Origin: Colletes latitarsis
Lineage: Eukaryota > Arthropoda > Insecta > Hymenoptera > Colletidae
DNA: 64,000 bases
Assembly: GCF_051014445.1 (NCBI RefSeq)
Contig: NW_027488365.1
Span: 42,480,001-42,544,000, forward strand
Direction of reading: 5' to 3'
Shown: in pieces, positions 27,335-38,752 of the stretch
Layout of the letters: every line of letters starts with the position of its first letter
Position numbering within the stretch: the stretch's first letter is position 1
The notes under the pieces: generated by a model
Databases searched by the model: none
The model's input: the letters and a program-made list of their open reading frames with translations, nothing else
What the model was told of the DNA's origin: nothing
Made by a program: the position numbers and the translations under genes

Positions 27335-29944
27335 TGATTCACGTAGTAACGTGGTAACACACTGGAGCAGTCAATCAAACCTGGTTTCGATCAATATTTT
27401 AGAGGATAACACCGGTTAGGTCTGGGTTAGGTCTGGGATATGCGCGCATCTGGCATATACTTTCGCCTTTTTCGCAAACTTGTTGGCTAGATCCTGGGTT
27501 TTTTCCGTGTTTGAATCACGTAGTAATGTGGTAACACACTGGAGCAGTCAATCAAACCTGGTTTCGATCAATATTTTAGAGGATAACACCGGTTAGGTCT
27601 GGGTTAGGTCTGGGATATGCGCGCATCTGGCATATACTTTCGCCTTTTTCGCAAACTTGTTGGCTAGATCCTGGGTTTTTTCCGTGTTTGAATCGCGTAG
27701 CAATGTGGTACCACACTGAGGTAGTCAATTAAACCTGGTATCGCTCAATATTTCAGAGGATAACACCGGTTAGGACTGGGTTAGGTCTGGGTTATGCCCG
27801 CATCTGGCTCATGATTTTGCCTTCTTCGCATACTTGTTGGCCAGATCCTGGGTTTTTTCCGTGTTTGAATCACGTAGTAATGTGGTACCACACTGAGGCA
27901 GTCAATTAAACCTGGTTTCGATCAATATTTCAGAGGATAACACCGGTTAGGTCTGGGTTAGGTCCGGGATATGCCCGCATCTGGCTCATGATTTTGCCTT
28001 CTTCGCATACTTGTTGGCCAGATCCTGGGTTTTTTTCGTGTTTGAATCACGTAGTAATGTGGTAACACACTGAAGCAGTCAATTAAACCTTGTTTCGATC
28101 AATATTTTAGAGGATAACACCGGTTAGGTCTGGGTTAGGTCTGGGATATGCGCGCATCTGGCATATACCTTTGCCTTTTTCGCAAACTTGTTGACTAGAT
28201 CCTGGGTTTTTTTCGAGATTGAATCACGTAGTAATGTGGTAACACACTGGAGCAGTCAATCAAACCTGGTTTCGATCAATATTTTAGAGGATAACACCGG
28301 TTAGGTCTGGGTTAGGTCTGGGAAATGCGCGCATCTGGCATATACTTTCGCCTTTTTCGCAAACTTGTTGGCTAGATCCTGGGTTTTTTCCGTGTTTGAA
28401 TCGCGTAGCAATGTGGTACCACACTGAGGTAGTCAATTAAACCTGGTATCGCTCAATATTTCAGAGGATAACACCGGTTAGGTCTGGGTTAGGTCCGGGA
28501 TATGCCCGCATCTGGCTCATGATTTTGCCTTCTTCGCATACTTGTTGGCCCGATCCTGGGTTTTTCTCGTGTTTGAATCACGTAGTAATGTGGTAACACA
28601 CTGAAGCAGTCAATTAAACCTGGTTTCGATCAATATTTTAGAGGATAACACCGGTTAGGTCTGGGATAGGTCTGGGTTATGCCCGCATCTGGCTCATGAT
28701 TTTGCCTTCTTCGCATACTTGTTGGCCAGATCCTGGGTTTTTTCCGTGTTTGAATCACGTAGTAATGTGGTACCACACTGAGGCAGTCAATTAAACCTGG
28801 TTTCGATCAATATTTCAGAGGATAACACCGGTTAGGTCTGGGCTAGGTCCGGGATATGCCCGCATCTGGCTCATGATTTTGGCATCTTCGCATACTTGTT
28901 GGCCAGATCCTGGGTTTTTTTCGTGTTTGAATCACGTAGTAATGTGGTAACACACTGAAGCAGTCAATTAAACCTGGTTTCGATCAATATTTTAGAGGAT
29001 AACACCGGTTAGGTCTGGGATAGGTCTGGGTTATGCCCGCATCTGGCTCATGATTTTGCCTTCTTCGCATACTTGTTGGCCAGATCCTGGGTTTTTTCCG
29101 TGTTTGAATCACGTAGTAATGTGGTAACACACTGAAGCAGTCAATTAAACCTGGTTTCGATCAATATTTTAGAGGATAACACCGGTTAGGTCTGGGTTAG
29201 GTCCGGGATATGCCCGCATCTGGCATATACTTTTGCCTTTTTCGCAAACTTGTTGACTAGATCCTGGGTTTTTTTCGTGATTGAATCACGTAGTAATGTG
29301 GTACCACACTGAGGTAGTCAATTAAACCTGGTATCGATCAATATTTCAGAGGATAACACCGGTTAGGTCTGGGTTAGGTCCGGGATATGCCCGCATCTGG
29401 CTCATGATTTTGCCTTCTTCGCATACTTGTTGGCCCGATCCTGGGTTTTTCTCGTGTTTGAATCACGTAGTAATGTGGTAACACACTGAAGCAGTCAATT
29501 AAACCTGGTTTCGATCAATATTTTAGAGGATAACACCGGTTAGGTCTGGGATAGGTCTGGGTTATGCCCGCATCTGGCTCATGATTTTGCCTTCTTCGCA
29601 TACTTGTTGGCCAGATCCTGGGTTTTTTCCGTGTTTGAAACACGTAGTAATGTGGTACCACACTGAGGCAGTCAATTAAACCTGGTTTCGATCAATATTT
29701 CAGAGGATAACACCGGTTAGGTCTGGGCTAGGTCCGGGATATGCCCGCATCTGGCTCATGATTTTGCCTCCTTCGCATACTTGTTGGCCAGATCCTGGGT
29801 TTTTTCCGTGTTTGAATCACGTAGTAATGTGGTACCACACTGAGGCAGTCAATTAAACCTGGTTTCGATCAATATTTCAGAGGATAACACCGGTTAGGTC
29901 TGGGCTAGGTCCGGGATATGCCCGCATCTGGCTCATGATTTTGG
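22342..29944. repeat. 32-monomer-offset duplicate pair (22342-24280 and 28006-29944)
   Basis: The offset is 5664 bp (32 x 177). The shared rare changes include GGGAAATGCG, GTAGCAATG and TTGCCTCCTTCG (24103 and 29767). In the right copy, a four-monomer (708-bp) stretch at about 29944-30652 then follows, which the left copy lacks. The match resumes at a new offset of 6372 bp (36 x 177). Confidence 0.8.
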
Positions 29945-31412
29945 CATCTTCGCATACTTGTTGGCCAGATCCTGGGTTTTTTTCGTGTTTGAATCACGTA
30001 GTAATGTGGTAACACACTGAAGCAGTCAATTAAACCTGGTTTCGATCAATATTTTAGAGGATAACACCGGTTAGGACTGGGTTAGGTCTGGGTTATGCCC
30101 GCATCTGGCTCATGATTTTGCCTTCTTCGCATACTTGTTGGCCAGCTCCTGGGTTTTTTTCGTGTTTGAATCACGTAGTAATGTGGTAACACACTGAAGC
30201 AGTCAATTAAACCTTGTTTCGATTAATATTTTAGAGGATAACACCGGTTAGGTCTGGGTTAGGTCTGGGATATGCGCGCATCTGGCATATACCTTTGCCT
30301 TTTTCGCAAACTTGTTGACTAGATCCTGGGTTTTTTTCGTGATTGAATCACGTAGTAATGTGGTAACACACTGGAGCAGTCAATCAAACCTGGTTTCGAT
30401 CAATATTTTAGAGGATAACACCGGTTAGGTCTGGGTTAGGTCTGGGATATGCGCGCATCTGGCATATACTTTCGCCTTTTTCGCAAACTTGTTGGCTAGA
30501 TCCTGGGTTTTTTCCGTGTTTGAATCACGTAGTAATGTGGTACCACACTGAGGTAGTCAATTAAACCTGGTATCGATCAATATTTTAGAGGATAACACCG
30601 GTTAGGTCTGGGTTAGGTCCGGGATATGCCCGCATCTGGCTCATGATTTTGCCTTCTTCGCATACTTGTTGGCCAGATCCTGGGTTTTTTTCGTGTTTGA
30701 TTCACGTAGTAATGTGGTAACACACTGAAGCAGTCATTTAAACCTGGTTTCGATCAATATTTTAGAGGATAACACCGGTTAGGACTGTGTTAGGTCCGGG
30801 TTATGCCCGCAACTGGCTTATGATTTTGCCTTCTTCGCATACTTGTTGGCCAGATCCTGGGTTTTTTTCGTGTTTGAATCACGTAGTAATGTGGTAACAC
30901 ACTGAAGCAGTCAATTAAACCTTGTTTCGATCAATATTTTAGAGGATAACACCGGTTTGGTCTGGGTTAGGTCTGGGATATGCGCGCATCTGGCATATAC
31001 CTTTGCCTTTTTCGCAAACTTGTTGGCTAGATCCTGGGTTTTTTCCGTGTTTGAATCACGTAGTAATGTGGTACCACACTGAGGTAGTCAATTAAACCTG
31101 GTATCGATCAATATTTTAGAGGATAACACCGGTTAGGTCTGGGTTAGGTCCGGGATATGCCCGCATCTGGCTCATGATTTTGCCTTCTTCGCATACTTGT
31201 TGGCCAGATCCTGGGTTTTTTTCGTGTTTGATTCACGTAGTAACGTGGTAACACACTGGAGCAGTCAATCAAACCTGGTTTCGATCAATATTTTAGAGGA
31301 TAACACCGGTTAGGTCTGGGTTAGGTCTGGGATATGCGCGCATCTGGCATATACTTTCGCCTTTTTCGCAAACTTGTTGGCTAGATCCTGGGTTTTTTCC
31401 GTGTTTGAATCA
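24281..31412. repeat. 36-monomer-offset duplicate pair (24281-25040 and 30653-31412)
   Basis: A pair offset by 6372 bp (36 x 177). The shared changes are GTCATTTAAACC, GACTGTGTTAGG (24411 and 30783) and GCAACTGGCTTATG. The left copy also has CCTGAGTTTTT at about 24839 and again 354 bp later at about 25193. This marks a two-monomer tandem duplication that is absent from the right copy, after which the offset falls to 6018 bp (34 monomers; marker 25573 to 31591). Confidence 0.78.
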
Positions 31413-32924
31413 CGTAGTAATGTGGTAACACACTGGAGCAGTCAATCAAACCTGGTTTCGATCAATATTTTAGAGGATAACACCGGTTAGGTCTGGGTTA
31501 GGTCTGGGATATGCGCGCATCTGGCATATACTTTCGCCTTTTTCGCAAACTTGTTGGCTAGATCCTGGGTTTTTTCCGTGTTTGAATCGCGTAGCAATGT
31601 GGTACCACACTGAGGTAGTCAATTAAACCTGGTATCGCTCAATATTTCAGAGGATAACACCGGTTAGGACTGGGTTAGGTCTGGGTTATGCCCGCATCTG
31701 GCTCATGATTTTGCCTTCTTCGCATACTTGTTGGCCAGATCCTGGGTTTTTTCCGTGTTTGAATCACGTAGTAATGTGGTACCACACTGAGGCAGTCAAT
31801 TAAACCTGGTTTCGATCAATATTTCAGAGGATAACACCGGTTAGGTCTGGGCTAGGTCCGGGATATGCCCGCATCTGGCTCATGATTTTGGCATCTTCGC
31901 ATACTTGTTGGACAGATCCTGGGTTTTTTTCGTGTTTGAATCACGTAGTAATGTGGTAACACACTGAAGCAGTCAATTAAACCTGGTTTCGATCAATATT
32001 TTAGAGGATAACACCGGTTAGGTCTGGGATAGGTCTGGGTTATGCCCGCATCTGGCTCATGATTTTGCCTTCTTCGCATACTTGTTGGCCAGATCCTGGG
32101 TTTTTTCCGTGTTTGAATCACGTAGTAATGTGGTAACACACTGAAGCACTCAATTAAACCTGGTTTCGATCAATATTTCAGAGGATAACACCGGTTAGGT
32201 CTGGGTTAGGTCCGGGATATGCCCGCATCTGGCATATACTTTTGCCTTTTTCGCAAACTTGTTGACTAGATCCTGGGTTTTTTTCGTGATTGAATCACGT
32301 AGTAATGTGGTACCACACTGAGGTAGTCAATTAAACCTGGTATCGATCAATATTTCAGAGGATAACACCGGTTAGTTCTGGGTTAGGTCCGGGATATGCC
32401 CGCATCTGGCTCATGATTTTGCCTTCTTCGCATACTTGTTGGCCCGATCCTGGGTTTTTCTCGTGTTTGAATCACGTAGTAATGTGGTAACACACTGAAG
32501 CAGTCAATTAAACCTGGTTTCGATCAATATTTTAGAGGATAACACCGGTTAGGTCTGGGATAGGTCTGGGTTATGCCCGCATCTGGCTCATGATTTTGCC
32601 TTCTTCGCATACTTGTTGGCCAGATCCTGGGTTTTTTCCGTGTTTGAAACACGTAGTAATGTGGTACCACACTGAGGCAGTCAATTAAACCTGGTTTCGA
32701 TCAATATTTCAGAGGATAACACCGGTTAGGTCTGGGCTAGTTCCGGGATATGCCCGCATCTGGCTCATGATTTTGCCTTCTTCGCATACTTGTTGGCCAG
32801 ATCCTGGGTTTTTTCCGTGTTTGAATCACGTAGTAATGTGGTAACACACTGAAGCAGTCAATTAAACCTGGTTTCGATCAATATTTTAGAGGATAACACC
32901 GGTTAGGTCTGGGATAGGTCTGGG

Positions 32925-35900
32925 TTATGCCCGCATCTGGCTCATGATTTTGGCATCTTCGCATACTTGTTGGCCAGATCCTGGGTTTTTTTCGTGTTTG
33001 AATCACGTAGTAATGTGGTAACACACTGAAGCAGTCAATTAAACCTGGTTTCGATCAATATTTTAGAGGATAACACCGGTTAGGACTGGGTTAGGTCTGG
33101 GTTATGCCCGCATCTGGCTCATGATTTTGCCTTCTTCGCATACTTGTTGGCCAGCTCCTGGGTTTTTTTCGTGTTTGAATCACGTAGTAATGTGGTAACA
33201 CACTGAAGCAGTCAATTAAACCTTGTTTCGATTAATATTTTAGAGGATAACACCGGTTAGGACTGGGTTAAGTCTGGGTTATGCCCGCATCTGGCTCATG
33301 ATTTTGCCTTCTTCGCATACTTGTTGGCCAGATCCTGGGTTTTTTTCGTGTTTGAATCACGTAGTAATGTGGTAACACACTGAAGCAGTCAATTAAACCT
33401 GGTTTCGATCAATATTTTAGAGGATAACACCGGTTAGGTCTGGGTTAGGTCTGGGATATGCGCGCATCTGGCATATACTTTTGCCTTTTTCGCAAACTTG
33501 TTGAATAGATCCTGGGTTTTTTTCGTGATTGAATCACGTAGTAATGTGGTACCACACTGATGTAGTCAATTAAACCTGGTATCGATCAATATTTCAGAGG
33601 ATAACACCGGTTAGGTCTGGGTTAGGTCCGGGATATGCCCGCATCTGGCTCATGATTTTGCCTTAATCGCAAACTTGTTGGCCAGATCCTGGGTTTTTTC
33701 CGTGTTTGAATCACGTAGTAATGTTGTAGGACACTGAGGCAGTCAATTAAACCTGGTTTCGATCAATATTTTAGAGGATAACACGGGTTAGGTCTGGGTT
33801 AGGTCTGGGTTATGCCCGCATCTGGCTTATACTTTCGCCTTTTTCGCAAACTTGTTGGCTAGATCCTGGGTTTTTTTCGTGTTTGAATCACGTAGTAATG
33901 TGGTAACACAATGAAGCAGTCAATTAACCCTGGTTTCGATCAATATTTTGGAGGATAACACCGGTTAGGTCTGGCTTATGTCTGGGTTATACCCGCATCT
34001 GGCTCATGATTTTGCCTTCTTCGCATACTTGTTGGCCAGATCCTGGGTTTTTTTCGTGTTTGAATCACGTAGTAATGTGGTAACACAATGAAGCAGTCAA
34101 TTAACCCTGGTTTCGATCAATATTTTGGAGGATAACACCGGTTAGGTATGGGTTAAGTCTGGGTTATGCCCGCATCTGGCTCATGATTTTGCCTTTTTCG
34201 CAAACTTGTTGGCCAGATCCTCGGTTTTTTCCGTGTTTGAATCACGTAGTAATGTTGTAGCACACTGAGGCAGTCAATTAAACCTGGTTTCGATCAATAT
34301 TTTAGAGGATAACACCGGTTAGGTCTGGGTTAGGTCTGGGATATGCGCGCATCTGGCATATACTTTTGCCTTTTTCGCAAACTTGTTGACTAGATCCTGG
34401 GTTTTTTTCGTGATTGAATCACGTAGTAATGTGGTAACACACTGGAGCAGTCAATCAAACCTGGTTTCGATCAATATTTTAGAGGATAACACCGGTTAGG
34501 TCTGGGTTAGGTCTGGGATATGCGCGCATCTGGCATATACTTTCGCCTTTTTCGCAAACTTGTTGGCTAGATCCTGGGTTTTTTCCGTGTTTGAATCATG
34601 TAGTAATGTGGTACCACACTGAGGTAATCAATTAAACCTGGTATCGATCAATATTTCAGAGGATAACACCGGTTAGGTCTTGGTTAGGTCCGGGATATGC
34701 CCGCATCTGGCTCATGATTTTGCCTTCTTCGCATACTTGTTGGCCCGATCCGGGGTTTTTCTCGTGTTTGAATCCCGTAGTAATGTGGTAACACACTGAA
34801 GCAGTCAATTAAACCTGGTTTCGATCAATATTTTAGAGGATAACAACGGTTAGGTCTGGGATAGGTCTGGGTTATGCCCGCATCTGGCTCATGATTTTGC
34901 CTTCTTCGCATACTTGTTGGCCAGATCCTGGGTTTTTTCCGTGTTTGAATCACGTAGTAATGTGGTACCACACTGAGGCAGTCAATTAAACCTGGTTTCG
35001 ATCAATATTTCAGAGGATAACACCGGTTAGGTCTGGGCTAGGTCCGGGATATGCCCGCATCTGGCTCATGATTTTGGCATCTTCGCATACTTCTTGGCCA
35101 GATCCTGGGTTTTTTTCGTGTTTGAATCACGTAGTAATGTGGTAACACACTGAAGCAGTCAATTAAACCTGGTTTCGATCAATATTTTAGAGGATAACAC
35201 CGGTTAGGACTGGGTTAGGTCTGGGTTATGCCCGCATCTGGCTCATGATTTTGCCTTCTTCGCATACTTGTTGGCCAGATCCTGGGTTTTTTTCGTGTTT
35301 GAATCACGTAGTAATGTGGTAACACACTGAAGCAGTCAATTAAACCTGGTTTCGATCAATATTTTAGAGGATAACACCGGTTAGGTCTGGGATAGGTCTG
35401 GGTTATGCCCGCATCTGGCTCATGATTTTGCCTTCTTCGCATACTTGTTGGCCAGATCCTGGGTTTTTTCCGTGTTTGAATCACGTAGTAATGTGGTACC
35501 ACACTGAGGCAGTCAACTAAACCTGGTTTCGATCAATATTTCAGAGGATAACACCGGTTAGGTCTGGGCTAGGTCCGGAATATGCCCGCATCTGGCTCAT
35601 GATTTTGGCATCTTCGCATACTTGTTGGCCAGATCCTGGGTTTTTTTCGTGTTTGAATCACGTAGTAATGTGGTAACACACTGAAGCAGTCAATTAAACC
35701 TGGTTTCGATCAATATTTTAGGGGATAACACCGGTTAGGACTGGGTTAGGTCTGGGTTATGCCCGCATCTGGCTCATGATTTTGCCTTCTTCGCATACTT
35801 GTTGGCCAGATCCTGGGTTTTTTTCGTGTTTGAATCACGTAGTAATGTGGTAACACACTGAAGCAGTCAATTAAACCTGGTTTCGATCAATATTTTAGAG

Positions 35901-38752
35901 GATAACACCGGTTAGGACTGGGTTAGGTCTGGGTTATGCCCGCATCTGGCTCATGATTTTGCCTTCTTCGCATACTTGTTGGCCAGATCCTGGGTTTTTT
36001 TCGTGTTTGAATCACGTAGTAATGTGGTAACACACTGAAGCAGTCAATTAAACCTGGTTTCGATCAATATTTTAGGGGATAACACCGGTTAGGACTGGGT
36101 TAGGTCTGGGATATGCGCGCATCTGACTCATGATTTTGCCTTTTTCGCATACTTGTTGGCCGGATCCTGGGTTTTTTTCGTGTTTGAATCACGTAGTAAT
36201 GTGGTAACACAATGAAGCAGTCAATTAACCCTGGTTTCGAACCATATTTTGGAGGATAACACCGGTTAGGTCTGGGTAAGGTCTGGGTTATGCCCGCATC
36301 TGGCTCATGATTATGCCTTAATCGTAAACTTGTTGGCCAGATCCTGGGTTTTTTTCGTGTTTGAATCACGTAGTAATGTGGTAACACACTGAAGCAGTCA
36401 ATTAAACCTCGTTTCGCTCAGTATTTTAGAGGATAACACCGGTTCGGTCTGGATTAGGTCTGGGATATGCGCGCATCTGGCTTATACTTTCACCTTCTTC
36501 GCATTCTTGTTGGCCAGATCCTGGGTTTTTTTCGTGTTTGAATCACGTAGTAATGTGGTAACACAATGAAGCAGTCAATTAACCCTGGTTTCGAACCATA
36601 TTTTGGAGGATAACACCGGTTAGGTCTGGGTTATGCCCGCATCTGACTCATGATTTTGCCTTTTTCGCATACTTGCTGGCCGGATCCTGGGTTTTTTTCG
36701 TGTTTGAATCACGTAGTAATGTGGTAACACAATGAAGCAGTCAATTAACCCTGGTTTCGATCAATATTTTGGAGGATAACACCGGTTAGGTCTGGGTAAG
36801 GTCTGGGTTATGCCCGCATCTGGCTCATGATTATGCCTTAATCGCAAACTTGTTGGCCAGATCCTGGGTTTTTCCGTGTTTGAATCACGTAGTAATGTTG
36901 TAGGACACTGAGGCAGTCAATTAAACCTGGTTTCGATCAATATTTTAGAGGATAACACCGGTTAGGTCTGGGTTAGGTCTGGGTTATGCCCGCATCTGGC
37001 TTATGCTTTCGCCTTTTTCGCAAACTTGTTGGCTAGATCCTGGGTTTTTTTCGTGTTTGAATCACGTAGTAATGTGGTAACACAATGAAGCTGTCAATTA
37101 ACCCTGGTTTCGATCAATATTTTGGAGGATAACACCGGTTAGGTCTGGCTTATGTCTGGGTTATACCCGCATCTGGCTCATGATTTTGCCTTCTTCGCAA
37201 ACTTGTTGGCCAGATCCTGGGTTTTTTCGTGTTTGAATCACGTAGGAATGTGGTAACACACTGAAGCAGTCAATTAAACCTGGTTTCGATCAATATTTCA
37301 GAGGATAACACCGGTTAGGTCTGGGTTAGGTCGGGGATATGCCCGCATCTGGCTCATGATTTTGCCTTCTTCGCATACTTGTTGGCCAGATCCTGGGTTT
37401 TTTTCGTGTTTGAATCACGTAGTAATGTGGTAACACAATGAAGCAGTCAATTAACCCTGGTTTCGATCAATATTTTGGAGGATAACACCGGTTAGGTATG
37501 GGTTAAGTCTGGGTTATGCCCGCATCTGGCTCATGATTTTGCCTTTTTCGCAAACTTGTTGGCCAGATCCTGGGTTTTTTCCGTGTTTGAATCAGGTAGT
37601 AATGTTGTAGCACACTGAGGCAGTCAATTAAACCTGGTTTCGATCAATATTTTAGAGGATAACACCGGTTAGGTCTGGGTTAGGTCTGGGATATGCGCGC
37701 ATCTGGCATATACTTTTGCCTTTTTCGCAAACTTGTTGACTAGATCCTGGGTTTTTTTCGTGATTGAATCACGTAGTAATGTGGTAACACACTGGAGCAG
37801 TCAATCAAACCTGGTTTCGATCAATATTTTAGAGGATAACACCGGTTAGGTCTGGGTTAGGTCTGGGATATGCGCGCATCTGGCATATACTTTCGCCTTT
37901 TTCGCAAACTTGTTGGCTAGATCCTGGGTTTTTTCCGTGTTTGAATCATGTAGTAATGTGGTACCACACTGAGGTAATCAATTAAACCTGGTATCGATCA
38001 ATATTTCAGAGGATAACACCGGTTAGGTCTTGGTTAGGTCCGGGATATGCCCGCATCTGGCTCATGATTTTGCCTTCTTCGCATACTTGTTGGCACGATC
38101 CGGGGTTTTTCTCGTGTTTGAATCACGTAGCAATGTGGCAACACACTGAAGCAGTCAATTAAACCTGGTTTCGATCAATATTTCAGAGGATAACACCGGT
38201 TAGGTCTGGGCTAGGTCCGGGATATGCCCGCATCTGGCTCATGATTTTGGCATCTTCGCATACTTGTTGGCCAGATCCTGGGTTTTTTTCGTGTTTGAAT
38301 CACGTAGTAATGTGGTAACACACTGAAGCAGTCAATTAAACCTGGTTTCGATCAATATTTTAGAGGATAACACCGGTTAGGACTGGGTTAGGTCTGGGTT
38401 ATGCCCGCATCTGGCTCATGATTTTGCCTTCTTCGCATACTTGTTGGCCAGATCCTGGGTTTTTTTCGTGTTTGAATCACGTAGTAATGTGGTAACACAC
38501 TGAAGCAGTCAATTAAACCTGGTTTCGATCAATATTTTAGAGGATAACACCGGTTAGGTCTGGGATAGGTCTGGGTTATGCCCGCATCTGGCTCATGATT
38601 TTGCCTTCTTCGCATACTTGTTGGCCAGATCCTGGGTTTTTTCCGTGTTTGAATCACGTAGTAATGTGGTACCACACTGAGGCAGTCAATTAAACCTGGT
38701 TTCGATCAATATTTTAGAGGATAACACCGGTTCGGTCTGGATTAGGTCTGGG
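32925..38752. repeat. 5828-bp HOR unit, copy 1
   Basis: Landmarks in this unit recur exactly 5828 bp later: GACTGGGTTAAGTC (33261 to 39089), TTGAATAGATCC (33501 to 39329), CCGGAATATG (35575 to 41403) and GCACGATCCGG (38093 to 43921). The length equals 33 monomers minus 13 nt. The 13 nt come from one lost 11-bp subrepeat (36618-36628 is a single unit) and two 1-nt losses in T tracts near 36870 and 37225. The unit holds several monomer types, including the AACCATATTTTGGAGG type. The left boundary is where GGGATAGG (copy 1) faces GGATTAGG (copy 2). Confidence 0.85.

Larger units (their letters stand above)
6600..32925. repeat. Homogenised HOR domain with exact 177-bp register
   Basis: A rare variant (AGCTCC for AGATCC) sits at 7134, 9081, 13506, 17046, 21471, 30144 and 33153. 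The gaps are 11, 25, 20, 25, 49 and 17 monomers, all exact multiples of 177. A second marker (CTTCACATAC) recurs at 10128, 11721, 17916, 22341 and 26235, with gaps of 9, 35, 25 and 22 monomers. A third (GTAGCAATG) recurs at 12121, 22741, 25573, 26635, 27697, 28405 and 31591, also in exact multiples. Monomer types alternate in set orders, which defines HOR blocks. The phase is unchanged from 7.1 to 33.1 kb, so no net indel has accumulated over about 147 monomers. Nothing but satellite is present. Confidence 0.9.

Noticed and set aside
36100..36387. 95-codon minus-strand open frame, with near-identical copies at 41928-42215, 45101-45388, 48628-48915 and 54292-54579
   Set aside because: These are copies of the same HOR position, not a gene family. 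Removal of the in-frame TAA and TGA by GGGTAAGG and AACCATA explains each one.
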